44,582 nt of DNA from positions 1 through 44,582 of the forward strand of contig JAEEOK010000110.1 in assembly GCA_016284235.1 (NCBI GenBank). The letters run 5' to 3'. The translations under genes were made by a program, and so were the position numbers. This DNA comes from Succinivibrionaceae bacterium. GTDB taxonomy: Bacteria; Pseudomonadota; Gammaproteobacteria; Enterobacterales; Succinivibrionaceae. Shown piece by piece: positions 27,504-35,277 of this stretch. Every line of letters starts with the position of its first letter. Position 1 is the first letter of the stretch. The notes under the pieces are model-generated. The model saw only the letters and a list, made by a program, of their open reading frames with translations. It was not told the DNA's origin and searched no databases.

Positions 27504-27532
27504 GTCCGGGCGCGAAATTCACGGCTGAAATA

Positions 27533-28096
27533 TCAGAATTCCTTTTTGTACCTGTTCCAGATAAATTCCGCGTGCTCTCTGACTGCCGGATCGGCTTTTT
27601 CCATGTTGCTGTCCATTTTGTAATCTCCCCCCTCAATTATGGACTCTGACGGAAGATCAATAAGCATTGAGCCTCTCACGGCATGCTTTTTCTTTCCCTC
27701 GTACATGATTATCTTCATGACGGACGGACTTACATCTCCGCGGCAGGCAAGCTTGTAAACCATCCATATTTCCGCAGCTCCGTTGTCGTTGAGATCTGTA
27801 ATTTCAATCGGAGCAACCAGATCAAGCTCCGTGTCAACAGGGCATTCCTCCACAAAATCGCGTACTGTCCAGATTACTTCACCCTTCGCGCCGGTACGCT
27901 TTATGTTCATTCTTTTGGTTGTCAGATAATCATCTCTGGTAGAAACAACCTTTGTCTGTATTTCACCTGTTACCGTGCCTTTGCCGTATGTATCGTCTAC
28001 AGTTTTGCTGAATGTGGTTTTGTCATCGGCAAAAACAGGTGCGGACAGCAGTGATGCCAGTGTCGCAGCTGCTGCGGTTATCTTTAATACTCTCAT
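27533..28096 (-). CDS. exported protein of unknown function
   Basis: 187 residues with a clear Sec signal peptide (about 1-23, ending APVFA before DDKT). The mature part is small and beta-rich, with a DLNDNGAAEIWMVY segment (a calcium-loop or FG-GAP-like DxNxxGxxE pattern) followed by KLACRGDVSPSVMKIIMYEG and KKKHAVRGS. This resembles small secreted proteins that databases loosely label as surface-polysaccharide-related (from memory, not certain). Two cysteines (EECPVD, LACRGD) could form a disulfide. It sits on the opposite strand between flgL and the flagellin gene; no direct flagellar role is indicated. A purine-rich AAGGAAG precedes the ATG. Confidence 0.75.
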   Translation of the reverse strand: MRVLKITAAAATLASLLSAPVFADDKTTFSKTVDDTYGKGTVTGEIQTKVVSTRDDYLTTKRMNIKRTGAKGEVIWTVRDFVEECPVDTELDLVAPIEITDLNDNGAAEIWMVYKLACRGDVSPSVMKIIMYEGKKKHAVRGSMLIDLPSESIIEGGDYKMDSNMEKADPAVREHAEFIWNRYKKEF

Positions 28097-28205
28097 ATGA
28101 TCTTCCTTTAAATAACTGATGACTTCATTCTATCACGTATGCCGGATTGTTTTTTGAGACCGGATCTGATTCTTTCCGTCTGATCTGCCTCTGTGCTGAT
28201 TAAAC

Positions 28206-28221
28206 TGGCATGAATTTTTCA
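28206..28221 (+). promoter_or_regulatory. possible degenerate sigma-54 promoter for flagellin
   Basis: TGGCATGAATTTTTCA matches the -24/-12 layout (GG at 28207-28208, ten bases, then TC in place of GC). It lies about 70 bases before the flagellin ATG. The -12 half is imperfect, and no convincing sigma-28 site (TAAA, 15 bases, GCCGATAA) was found in the 190-bp region either. Confidence 0.3.
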
Positions 28222-28288
28222 TATCATTACTGAGATATTATGATCTTTTGCAGTCTGCTGCAGTATCAGTTAAAGGGGAGCGGAATAA

Positions 28289-29191
28289 ATGTCGTTTTAT
28301 ATCAATACAAATGTGAGTTCGATTCATTCTCAGCGGAATCTTGGTGTATCAACAAAGAGTCTGAATGAGGTATATGAACGTCTTTCATCCGGAATCAAAG
28401 TCAACAAGGCTAAGGATGATGCGTCCGGCCTTCAGATTTCCAACCGTATGACTACTCAGATTGAGATAATCACCCAGGGCAACCGCAATGCCAATGACTG
28501 CATTTCCATGTGCCAGGTTGTGGAAGGATCTCTGGATGAGGTGAGCAATATGCTCAACCGTATGAGAACCCTTGCAGTGCAGGCGAGAAATGGAACCAAC
28601 AGCTCTGATGAGCGGCGTGCTCTGAATGACGAATTTCAGCAGCTGAGTGACGAGATTATGCGTGTAGGCACTGATACAACATACGGCAGCAATCTGTATG
28701 TATTCGGAATGTATGAGAACGGTGATACAGATGATGCCAATAAATTTCATTCCTTCAAGGTCGGAGCCGACGGCTCGAAATCCATAAATGTCAGCTTCAG
28801 ACGGCTGGATGAACTTCTCCGTACCGGTATATCAGGCACAAATGTATGTCTGGGCAGTGACAGCTACGGGCTCAGTCAGGGTTATTCTGCTCTTGATGTT
28901 CTGAGTCCTGAAAACTGTGATGCGGCCATGGATGCCATCGACAACTATTTGAGGAATATAGATTCCTACCGCGGAGAACTCGGTGCGGTGCAGAACAGAC
29001 TTGATGCGGCTATTTCCAATCAGGAGAATGTGGTGGAGAATCTTAGCGATGCAAGATCCAGGATCCGGGATACAGACTATGCCAGAGAAACAGCGGAACT
29101 CGCCAGACTGAATATAATTCAGCAGGCCTCGGCGTCAATTCTGACACAGGCCAATCAGCGTGCAGATACGGCTCTTGGCATGCTGCAGTAG
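28289..29191 (+). CDS. fliC: flagellin
   Basis: Filament subunit of 300 residues, a short flagellin with almost only D0/D1 sequence. The N-terminus is INTNVSSIHSQRNLGVSTKS then ERLSSGIKVNKAKDDASGLQISNRM; the C-terminus is SRIRDTDYARETAELARLNI then IQQASASILTQANQRADTAL. LNRMRTLAVQARNGT matches the TLR5-recognised D1 region (LxRxRxLxxQ). Four cysteines are present (NDCISMCQ, TNVCLG, ENCDAA), and two of them replace small residues in the D1 helix. GGGGAG precedes the ATG. Monocistronic, with a terminator shared with the converging gene. Which flagellin paralogue this is (fliC or flaA-type) cannot be told. Confidence 0.95.
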   Translation: MSFYINTNVSSIHSQRNLGVSTKSLNEVYERLSSGIKVNKAKDDASGLQISNRMTTQIEIITQGNRNANDCISMCQVVEGSLDEVSNMLNRMRTLAVQARNGTNSSDERRALNDEFQQLSDEIMRVGTDTTYGSNLYVFGMYENGDTDDANKFHSFKVGADGSKSINVSFRRLDELLRTGISGTNVCLGSDSYGLSQGYSALDVLSPENCDAAMDAIDNYLRNIDSYRGELGAVQNRLDAAISNQENVVENLSDARSRIRDTDYARETAELARLNIIQQASASILTQANQRADTALGMLQ

Positions 29192-29204
29192 CTTTTAGAT
29201 CCAA

Positions 29205-29256
29205 AATCCCCTGCGGCTTCGGGCGGTGATATTCTCCGGATCTGCGGCAGGGGATT
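29205..29256. terminator. bidirectional terminator between flagellin and the P-protein gene
   Basis: A 10-bp stem AATCCCCTGC / GCAGGGGATT with a long GC-rich loop that can form inner pairs. The gene on each side converges on it. The T tracts are short (CGTTATTTCTT on plus), so efficiency is uncertain. Confidence 0.6.
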
Positions 29257-29284
29257 CGTTATTTCTTCAGAATTCAGTTCCTTG

Positions 29285-30361
29285 TCAGTCGCTGTCCACG
29301 GGATAGCACCCCATAATGTAAAGAGATTTGCAGTTTCCCTTCAGTTCATCAAGAGCCAGCTGTGCATCGGCTGATTCAATATTTGCAACAAAATCAGCGT
29401 AAAACATCTCTTCCCACGGTCTTCCTATAATCGGACGGCTGGTCAGTTTTGTCATGTTGTATTTGTATTTTTTGAATATATTCAGTATGTCCGACAGAGC
29501 TCCCGGTTTGTTATCCGTAGTGAATGAGATTGATGTTTTAGTTGTCATTTCGCGCGGAAATTTGACCGGCTCCCTGGCAATTACAATAAAGCGGGTATAA
29601 TTGCTTGTCTGGTTTGCTATGTTTGAAATCAGCGGCTTCAGACCGAAAATACCGCCCCCTATATCGCTTCCGATGGCGGCGGCATCGTCCGAGTCAAGTT
29701 CTCTGACCTTTTTGATGGCATCGGCCGTCGAGTCGCAGTATTTGAATGTTACGTCGGGGTAGTGCTGGGTCAGAAAGTTGGAGCACTGGACTATAGGCTG
29801 CGGATGGGAGTAGATGAATTTAATCCTGCCGGCAGATTCCGGTCTGTTCACAAGAATGGAGTGGACAATATGCAGAACCACCTCGCCTATAACTGAAACG
29901 TTATGATCTCTCAAGAGATCCACAACATCATTAATCATGCCGCTGCTGGTGTTCTCGATCGGAAGACAGGCCAGATCCGTAATTCCCTGACGGACATTGT
30001 TCACCTGATCCCTGAAGTTGCTGCAGGATACCTCCTCAAGATGAAGACTGCGGCTGTCGCAGTATTTTTTCAGAGCCTGGTAGGAATATGTTCCAACCGG
30101 ACCCAGATATGATGCAGATTTATAGCTGTTCCAGCGGGGATTGTTCTCCGCTATCAGCTTCTGTGTGTATACGAATCTTGTTTCGTCGTTGATCAGACCG
30201 AAGAGATTTTTAACAAAACCCGGATTAAAACCGTTTGCCGGTGCGGATCTCATGAGACTGTCGATATCACTGCTGAGATATTTATCCCTGCCGACAGCCA
30301 GCTGTTCTCTTTTTCTGAGCAGAGCGAGAATCTCTGAATCGATCTGTTCAAGATTGTTCAT
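29285..30361 (-). CDS. pheA: prephenate dehydratase with N-terminal chorismate-mutase-like region (P-protein)
   Basis: Converts prephenate to phenylpyruvate for phenylalanine synthesis, possibly with chorismate mutase. In the 358 residues, about 1-75 form a short AroQ-like helical region (IDSEILALLRKREQLAVGRDKY). About 85-265 are prephenate dehydratase, with YLGPVGTYSYQALKKY, LPIENTSSGMINDVVDLL and NYTRFIVIARE (catalytic TRF). About 275-350 are an ACT domain with NKPGALSDIL (GALS) and LTSRPIIGRPWEE (an ESRP variant), the Phe-binding feedback site. The mutase part looks about a dozen residues shorter than E. coli PheA around its DxxRE active-site segment, so that activity is doubtful. AGGAT precedes the ATG. 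Confidence 0.9.
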   Translation of the reverse strand: MNNLEQIDSEILALLRKREQLAVGRDKYLSSDIDSLMRSAPANGFNPGFVKNLFGLINDETRFVYTQKLIAENNPRWNSYKSASYLGPVGTYSYQALKKYCDSRSLHLEEVSCSNFRDQVNNVRQGITDLACLPIENTSSGMINDVVDLLRDHNVSVIGEVVLHIVHSILVNRPESAGRIKFIYSHPQPIVQCSNFLTQHYPDVTFKYCDSTADAIKKVRELDSDDAAAIGSDIGGGIFGLKPLISNIANQTSNYTRFIVIAREPVKFPREMTTKTSISFTTDNKPGALSDILNIFKKYKYNMTKLTSRPIIGRPWEEMFYADFVANIESADAQLALDELKGNCKSLYIMGCYPVDSD

Positions 30362-30394
30362 GCTTTTTCATCCTGTTTTATTCGAAGGAAAATA

Positions 30395-30421
30395 AAAACC
30401 CTGAGAGAAACTCAGGGTTTT
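30395..30421 (-). terminator. terminator between the RCC1-repeat gene and pheA
   Basis: An 11-bp perfect stem (AAAACCCTGAG / CTCAGGGTTTT on plus) with a 5-base loop. Read on the minus strand it is followed by TTTATTTT. It terminates the RCC1 gene. Because it sits 35 bases before the pheA ATG it could also act as a pheA attenuator, but the short upstream reading frames are not Phe-rich. Confidence 0.82.
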
Positions 30422-30483
30422 CGGTTTATGTATTTTTAAAACTGCTCCTGCGTTTTTTCATAGGCAGGATCATAACTCATAGC

Positions 30484-32064
30484 CTAGAAACCTACAACAG
30501 AAGGGATCAGCATATTGACTCTTTCCTTGTTTCCGAGCTGTCCAAGCTGATTGTTACCCCAGCATTTTGCAGTGTCGTCGTTAAGAATTGCACATGAGTA
30601 GTTGGATCCGAGAACCAGTTTCTTGACATCTACGAGCCACAGATCCTCTTCGTCCTCAATGGCATATCCGTCCTTGTCATAGCCGTTGTATACCTTTACA
30701 GGTACCTTCTGGTTCTGAGAGCCGTTGTCGCCGAGTCTGCCGAAGAATGATTCACCCCAGCAGTATGCCTGGTGGTTGGAATCAAATACAGCACATGTGT
30801 GAACGTAACCTGCCGCAATCTGCTGTACGGATGTAACAATCTTTGACGGATCGTTGGTGCAGTCCCAGTTCTCCTCACTGTCATCAGTGCCCGGACGGCA
30901 TATTGCCGACGGTGTCTTCATGTTTTCAATATCGTTGTTGTTTCCAATCTGACCGTAGCGAGCCTGACCCCAGCAGTATGCTGTACGTTCTTTGCCGGCT
31001 ACTGCACAGGTGTGAGACTGACCGATGGCAATCTGATGAACGTTCAGAAGAGGATTCTCGCTGCAGTCTGATGCACCGTGAGCGCATATAGGTGTAGGTG
31101 TAGACTGGTTGCTGTCCTGGTTGTTGTTGCCGAGCTGATAGCTTGATCCGTCACCCCAGCACAGGCCTCTTTCCTGTTCGTCCTTGATTGTCGCACAGGT
31201 AAGATAGTTGCCTGCCACGATGGTTTTCACATCAGTCAGAGGATGAGCTTCGCAGTCTTTGGCTTTTTCGCTGCATACAACAACAGGCACCAGACTGTAG
31301 TCTGTCTTTCCGTTGCCGAGTCTTCCGTTGCTGCCGTTGCCCCAGCAGTATGCCTTTCTGTCATCACCCACGATGGCGCATACATGCTCGCCGCCGGCGG
31401 AAATCGCCTTGACACCGGACAGAGGATGCTCCGCACAGTCGGCTGTATAACCTTCGGCGCATACTGCAACAGGACGATCATGATCCTTGCGCTCACCGTT
31501 TCCGAGCTGTCCGGATGATCCGTGACCCCAGCAGTAAACTGCGTTATTCTGGCCTACAACTGCACAGGCGAACAGATCGCCGACTGCAATCAGGGAAGCT
31601 TCCTTCAGGTATTCTGATGTACCGGGAGCCTCGCCCCTGAATACGGAAACAGGTGTGAATGAATATTTGGTTGTCTGGAGATTCGGATTCTTGTATTCGC
31701 ATCCGATACCGCTTGCACCGTCTTCGATTTCACATTTTCTCATTTTTCCGTCATCACCCAGAGAGCCCTTGTTGGCACCGCCCCAGCAGTATACGGTTCT
31801 GCTGAAATCGATGGCGCATGTGTGATTGATGCCGGCATCAAGATCTCTGAACTGAATAGGATTTTTAGAGATATGTCTTTCCTCTCCTGTGGAAAGAGGT
31901 GCGTTGCTTGTAACTGAGGAGGATGATGAGGATGAAGATGTTCCCGAGGAAACAGCAACATTTGAACCTCCCGGTGATGACAGCATTTTTACCACAGCTA
32001 CCACTGCCACAACTGCCAGAATGATTAAAATTATTCTTTTCTGTTGATCTGATAGATTACCCAA
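30484..32064 (-). CDS. membrane-anchored, exported RCC1-repeat beta-propeller
   Basis: 526 residues. After a short basic start comes one membrane segment (about 11-27), then a Ser/Thr-rich linker (about 32-57), then a domain with seven RCC1-type repeats. Each repeat follows the pattern AxGxxHTCAxx..xxYCWGxxxxGQLGN; examples are AGGEHVCAIVGDDRKAYCWG and AAGYVHTCAVFDSNHQAYCWG. Seven repeats fit one seven-bladed propeller. Each repeat carries a Cys before the core strand and a Cys in CWG, so about seven disulfides are possible, fitting an extracytoplasmic location. Additional Cys pairs lie in the inter-blade loops. The start is TTG at 32064 with AGGTG just upstream. Partner and function unknown; RCC1 folds usually bind proteins. 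Confidence 0.85.
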   Translation of the reverse strand: MGNLSDQQKRIILIILAVVAVVAVVKMLSSPGGSNVAVSSGTSSSSSSSSVTSNAPLSTGEERHISKNPIQFRDLDAGINHTCAIDFSRTVYCWGGANKGSLGDDGKMRKCEIEDGASGIGCEYKNPNLQTTKYSFTPVSVFRGEAPGTSEYLKEASLIAVGDLFACAVVGQNNAVYCWGHGSSGQLGNGERKDHDRPVAVCAEGYTADCAEHPLSGVKAISAGGEHVCAIVGDDRKAYCWGNGSNGRLGNGKTDYSLVPVVVCSEKAKDCEAHPLTDVKTIVAGNYLTCATIKDEQERGLCWGDGSSYQLGNNNQDSNQSTPTPICAHGASDCSENPLLNVHQIAIGQSHTCAVAGKERTAYCWGQARYGQIGNNNDIENMKTPSAICRPGTDDSEENWDCTNDPSKIVTSVQQIAAGYVHTCAVFDSNHQAYCWGESFFGRLGDNGSQNQKVPVKVYNGYDKDGYAIEDEEDLWLVDVKKLVLGSNYSCAILNDDTAKCWGNNQLGQLGNKERVNMLIPSVVGF

Positions 32065-32084
32065 TTGTCACCTCTAGCGAAGTT

Positions 32085-32108
32085 AAAAAAAAAAGCGGAC
32101 CAAACCGC
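32085..32108 (-). terminator. terminator-like hairpin in the 5' leader of the RCC1 gene
   Basis: On the minus strand GCGG, loop TTTGGT, CCGC, then ten T residues, located about 20 bases before the TTG start and about 15-20 bases after the -10 box. The stem is short (4 GC pairs), but the T tract is strong. It suggests attenuation or very weak read-through into the RCC1 gene. Confidence 0.5.
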
Positions 32109-32330
32109 AAAAACTCTGCCTACATTATATATCTTAAGAGCCTTTTAAGTATTATTTTATTAGTCGATCTGTGAAGCTACCCAAAACATTGCCCTGTCTT
32201 ATCTGTTGTTTTTCCGTTAAAAACATGCATTTTTACATGAAACCGGGGGTGAAACAGAACTTTCAGGGAGATATTGATGCGCCGGACCGTACCGCACTGC
32301 ATCCGGCCTGCCGCCTGATTAATGTATGCT

Positions 32331-32358
32331 TTGACAAATCTGTTTTTTTTGATAAATT
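32331..32358 (+). promoter_or_regulatory. sigma-70-type promoter for slt
   Basis: A perfect TTGACA (32331-32336), a 16-base T-rich spacer and TAAATT (32353-32358) lie about 45 bases before the chosen ATG. Confidence 0.55.
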
Positions 32359-32401
32359 TACCTGATAACTTTTGTTGACTCTTCAAAAGGCAGAGTACGG
32401 T

Positions 32402-34348
32402 ATGAAATTTAGACTTTTACTGAAACTTCTCGTGGTTTCCGTTGCTTCGCTTTCAGCAGTGCGGGCGGAGGCAAAAATTGATTATGACGCGCTGACACTT
32501 CAGCAGAGAACCTATCTTAAGACTGTCAGTCTTTATAAATCAGGAAAGACGGCCGAGGCTGAAGTGCTTGCCGCAGGACTGAAGGGGTATGTTCTCAAGC
32601 CTTATCTTGATTATTATGATCTTTATTACAATCCTGCCAGTTCCAGACTTTCCGAGGTTCAGCGTTATATTGCATCAAGCAAGAATGAGGGACTTATCTC
32701 TGATTTGCAGGCAAAGTATGTCAGAACTCTTTACAAGGACGGACGCTATTCGGATATACCGAAGATCAGGAAAAAACCGTTCAGACTTCTTTCACTCAAC
32801 TGCATTATGAACAGTGCTCTGTATAAATCCGGCAGCAGAGGTCCTGCGACCGAGTTTATGCGCAGGGAGTATATGAAGGGCGGCGATATGCCGTCGGAAT
32901 GCTCATTTCTGTTGCAGCAGAGCTGGAAGGACGGTGTCATAAGCTACAGAACAGACTACAGTAAACTTTTGAAAAAATTTACGGTAAGAAGGCAGGAGGC
33001 GGTTATAGGCTCTCTTGCAAAAAAACTTAACGGAACCGCCTACGCGTCATCTGCGAAGGTCGTAGCCTATCTGTACGGTCACCCTGAGGATGTGCTGAAG
33101 AGACTTGATAAAAATGTTCATGATTACAAAAATGTAGCCGTCGGTACGATTCTGCTTGTGTCCAGAAAAAATGCCGAAAAGGCACTTTCTCTTCTGTCGC
33201 AGGTTGTGAAGGAGTTCGGACTTTCTCCGGAGCAGGAGGAAGAGTGCAACAGTTATATCATCCGTCATCTCATGCAGCAGAAGCGTTCCGAGCATATGCA
33301 GTGGCTGGATCGCAATCTTGTCAAGCTCAGACATCCTGATGATCTGATCCAGAACCGTGTCAAGTTTGCAATCTGGCAGGAAAACTGGCGCGATCTTGAT
33401 GTCTGGCTCAAGCGTCTTTCACCGAAGGAGGCAAAAGAGAGTAAATGGACCTACTGGAGAGCCTTTGCACTAGAGAAGCAGGGAAGGGCCAAGGAGGCCA
33501 GGGATCTTTACCTGAAGGTTCTCAGCGAGCGTAATTTTTACAGCTTCATGGTGTCTCAGAAGTATTCGGTTCCGTGGCCGTTTCTGGAGCAGAAGGTTTC
33601 CATTTCGCCTCTTGATGAGAAAAAGGCTCTTGAGAAATGGGTGGAGTTTGCCAGGGTGAAGGAGCTTCTCGCCGTGGGTGACATATCTAATGCCGGCAGA
33701 GAGTGGTATCACTTCATAAGGAGACTTTCTCCTGACGATGTTGCAAAGGCGGGAGTTCTGGCATACAACCGCGGATGGTACGACTATTCTCTGAAGGCCT
33801 GCATATATGGAAAAGCATGGAATCTTCTGCAGCTCAGATTTCCGATGCCTATGCGCGACTACTACAAAAAAATGAGCAGGGAAACAGGGGTGAGCGAATC
33901 CTTCCTTTATGCTATTTCAAGGCAGGAAAGCGCTCTTAATCCGGGTGCGGTTTCCCCTGTCGGCGCCAGGGGTATGATGCAGCTGATGCCGGCAACTGCA
34001 TCCATGGTGGCGAAGAAATATAATATTCCGTATTCAAGTGTGTCTCAGCTTCTCGATCCGGAGACGAATATTGCTCTCGGCTCGCATTATCTTGAGCATC
34101 TTCTTTCCGGTTATGACAATAACCGTGTTCTTGCAGCAGTGGCCTACAATGCCGGTCCTCACAGGGTCGAGGCATGGAAAAGCAAGGATGGAGTCGGTAA
34201 ATCGGTAGATGTCTGGGTTGAAAATATTCCTTTCAATGAAACCAGAAACTACGTGCAGAATGTACTTATCTTTGATGCGATTTATCAGAAGTACATGAAG
34301 AAGGAGCCGTACTTTCTTACCAAAAAGGAATTTACATACAAGTACTGA
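32402..34348 (+). CDS. slt: soluble lytic murein transglycosylase
   Basis: Periplasmic Slt70-type enzyme that cleaves the MurNAc-GlcNAc bond to give 1,6-anhydro ends. I place the start at ATG 32402, giving 648 residues with a signal peptide (MKFRLLLKLLVVSVASLSAV, cut near RAEA); the frame is open ten codons further upstream, but that extension would bury the signal. A helical superhelix (U-domain-like) fills about 25-480. The catalytic SLT domain follows, with ISRQESALNPGAVSP (catalytic Glu 509), GARGMMQLMPATA, NIALGSHYLEHLL and AAVAYNAGPHRVEAW. Length and layout match E. coli Slt70. A terminator follows the gene. Confidence 0.93.
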   Translation: MKFRLLLKLLVVSVASLSAVRAEAKIDYDALTLQQRTYLKTVSLYKSGKTAEAEVLAAGLKGYVLKPYLDYYDLYYNPASSRLSEVQRYIASSKNEGLISDLQAKYVRTLYKDGRYSDIPKIRKKPFRLLSLNCIMNSALYKSGSRGPATEFMRREYMKGGDMPSECSFLLQQSWKDGVISYRTDYSKLLKKFTVRRQEAVIGSLAKKLNGTAYASSAKVVAYLYGHPEDVLKRLDKNVHDYKNVAVGTILLVSRKNAEKALSLLSQVVKEFGLSPEQEEECNSYIIRHLMQQKRSEHMQWLDRNLVKLRHPDDLIQNRVKFAIWQENWRDLDVWLKRLSPKEAKESKWTYWRAFALEKQGRAKEARDLYLKVLSERNFYSFMVSQKYSVPWPFLEQKVSISPLDEKKALEKWVEFARVKELLAVGDISNAGREWYHFIRRLSPDDVAKAGVLAYNRGWYDYSLKACIYGKAWNLLQLRFPMPMRDYYKKMSRETGVSESFLYAISRQESALNPGAVSPVGARGMMQLMPATASMVAKKYNIPYSSVSQLLDPETNIALGSHYLEHLLSGYDNNRVLAAVAYNAGPHRVEAWKSKDGVGKSVDVWVENIPFNETRNYVQNVLIFDAIYQKYMKKEPYFLTKKEFTYKY

Positions 34349-34434
34349 GAAAAATCGTGCGAAAACCCCGGCATGATGTTCACCGGAATGCGGAGATTTT
34401 CGGATCCTGACCGGGCATGATTTTAACTATTGAG

Positions 34435-34476
34435 CGGAAAATATTTGCACCGTCTGATGTTTTCCGTTTTTTTTTT
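34435..34476 (+). terminator. terminator downstream of slt
   Basis: A 7-bp stem CGGAAAA / TTTTCCG with an 18-base loop, followed by ten T residues. Confidence 0.7.
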
Positions 34477-34527
34477 GTGCCGGCGGTTTGTCCTGTCTGC
34501 AGGTGAGTCTTTATTTTCCGGATGTTT

Positions 34528-34998
34528 TTAATCTCTGCGGCAGTTTGCCCTGCCGTCTGTAAGATAGAGTGTCTTCTGATTCCTGTAGTAGAGGGTTGAA
34601 CGGATTTCATCAATCCTTGTGATCCTGCCGGATGAAAAAACGCGGCATACGGCGTTTCTGTAAATTTTTCTCAGCTTCTGCGGATTGTTTTTCCACATTA
34701 GCGGGATTTTTGAACTTGAGGTGGAGAATACCAGGTAAAGAACTCTGTCTTTGATATCCATGGATTCGAGAGTGTGATCTTCATAGGTTGCAGGAAGCAT
34801 ACTTCTGGCGATGCTGAATTTCATTCTGTTTTCAATTATCTGCTCCCGGCTGGTGTACACGTTCAGCATGAACAGAGCGGTTTTCGGATCCGCCTTTGAA
34901 ATTACGGAATTGATGTCGATGCCGTGATCATCAGCCGCGGCGGGTGCAGACAGGCATATGTACAGAAGGTACAGCATGACGGTTGGATATCTGATCAT
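34528..34998 (-). CDS. small exported protein of unknown function
   Basis: 156 residues when started at ATG 34998, which has AAGGAG five bases upstream and gives a clean signal peptide (MIRYPTVMLYLLYICLSAPA, cut near AAA before DDHG). The longer frame to 35220 has no ribosome binding site and reads as non-coding. The mature part has SIARSMLPATYEDHTLESMDI, a strand DRVLYLVFSTSS, then LRKIYRNAVCR and a C-terminal LTDGRANC. This pattern (MLP..D..T.L, a central strand, one internal Cys and one Cys near the C-terminus, probably disulfide-bonded) recalls a widespread small periplasmic family without known function. Confidence 0.65.
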   Translation of the reverse strand: MIRYPTVMLYLLYICLSAPAAADDHGIDINSVISKADPKTALFMLNVYTSREQIIENRMKFSIARSMLPATYEDHTLESMDIKDRVLYLVFSTSSSKIPLMWKNNPQKLRKIYRNAVCRVFSSGRITRIDEIRSTLYYRNQKTLYLTDGRANCRRD

Positions 34999-35160
34999 AG
35001 TTCTCCTTTTATTCTGCGGCGGTTTACCGGAGATGAAGCATGGCGCGGGACTGCCGGCATGCTTATTTTTGATCGTATTGTTCAGGTGATCAACAGGGAT
35101 TTTCGGATGACGCGGCGATATCAGCCCATTCTGCAGATCCTTTAAGAAACAGCGTGTTAA

Positions 35161-35187
35161 AAAAGATGTAAATAAAATACATCTTTT
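35161..35187. promoter_or_regulatory. perfect inverted repeat upstream of grcA (possible operator)
   Basis: AAAAGATGTA, seven bases, TACATCTTTT: ten perfectly matching bases per arm, ending three bases before the grcA -35 box. Position and symmetry suggest a dimeric regulator site. It does not match the FNR consensus TTGAT-N4-ATCAA. A second palindrome ATGATGTATCATCAT overlaps the -10 box. Confidence 0.45.
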
Positions 35188-35189
35188 GC

Positions 35190-35217
35190 TTGCATTATTG
35201 CGCGGATGATGTATCAT
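35190..35217 (+). promoter_or_regulatory. sigma-70-type promoter of grcA
   Basis: TTGCAT (35190-35195), a 16-base spacer and TATCAT (35212-35217), about 60 bases upstream of the grcA ATG. It is flanked by the inverted repeats just described and followed by GTGATC-N7-GATCAC at 35223-35241. Confidence 0.55.
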
Positions 35218-35277
35218 CATAGTGTGATCATAAAAGGATCACTTGTTTTCATCTGACATTTTTTAAGGAGCCGAAAC

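Larger units (their letters stand above)
32065..32401. other. divergent intergenic region between the RCC1 gene and slt
   Basis: About 337 bp containing promoters in both directions. On the minus strand, a TATAAT (32124-32129) is followed almost at once by a short GC hairpin and a T10 run (32085-32108). On the plus strand, TTGACA (32331-32336) and TAAATT lie upstream of slt. No ORF with support. Confidence 0.5.

Noticed and set aside
34999-35220. N-terminal extension of the small exported protein (230-residue version)
   Set aside because: The upstream part has no ribosome binding site and would bury a clean signal peptide that has AAGGAG at ATG 34998.
35223-35241. TGTGATC...GATCACT as a CRP site upstream of grcA
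   Set aside because: The half-sites are 11 bases apart instead of 6, so it is not a standard CRP site.
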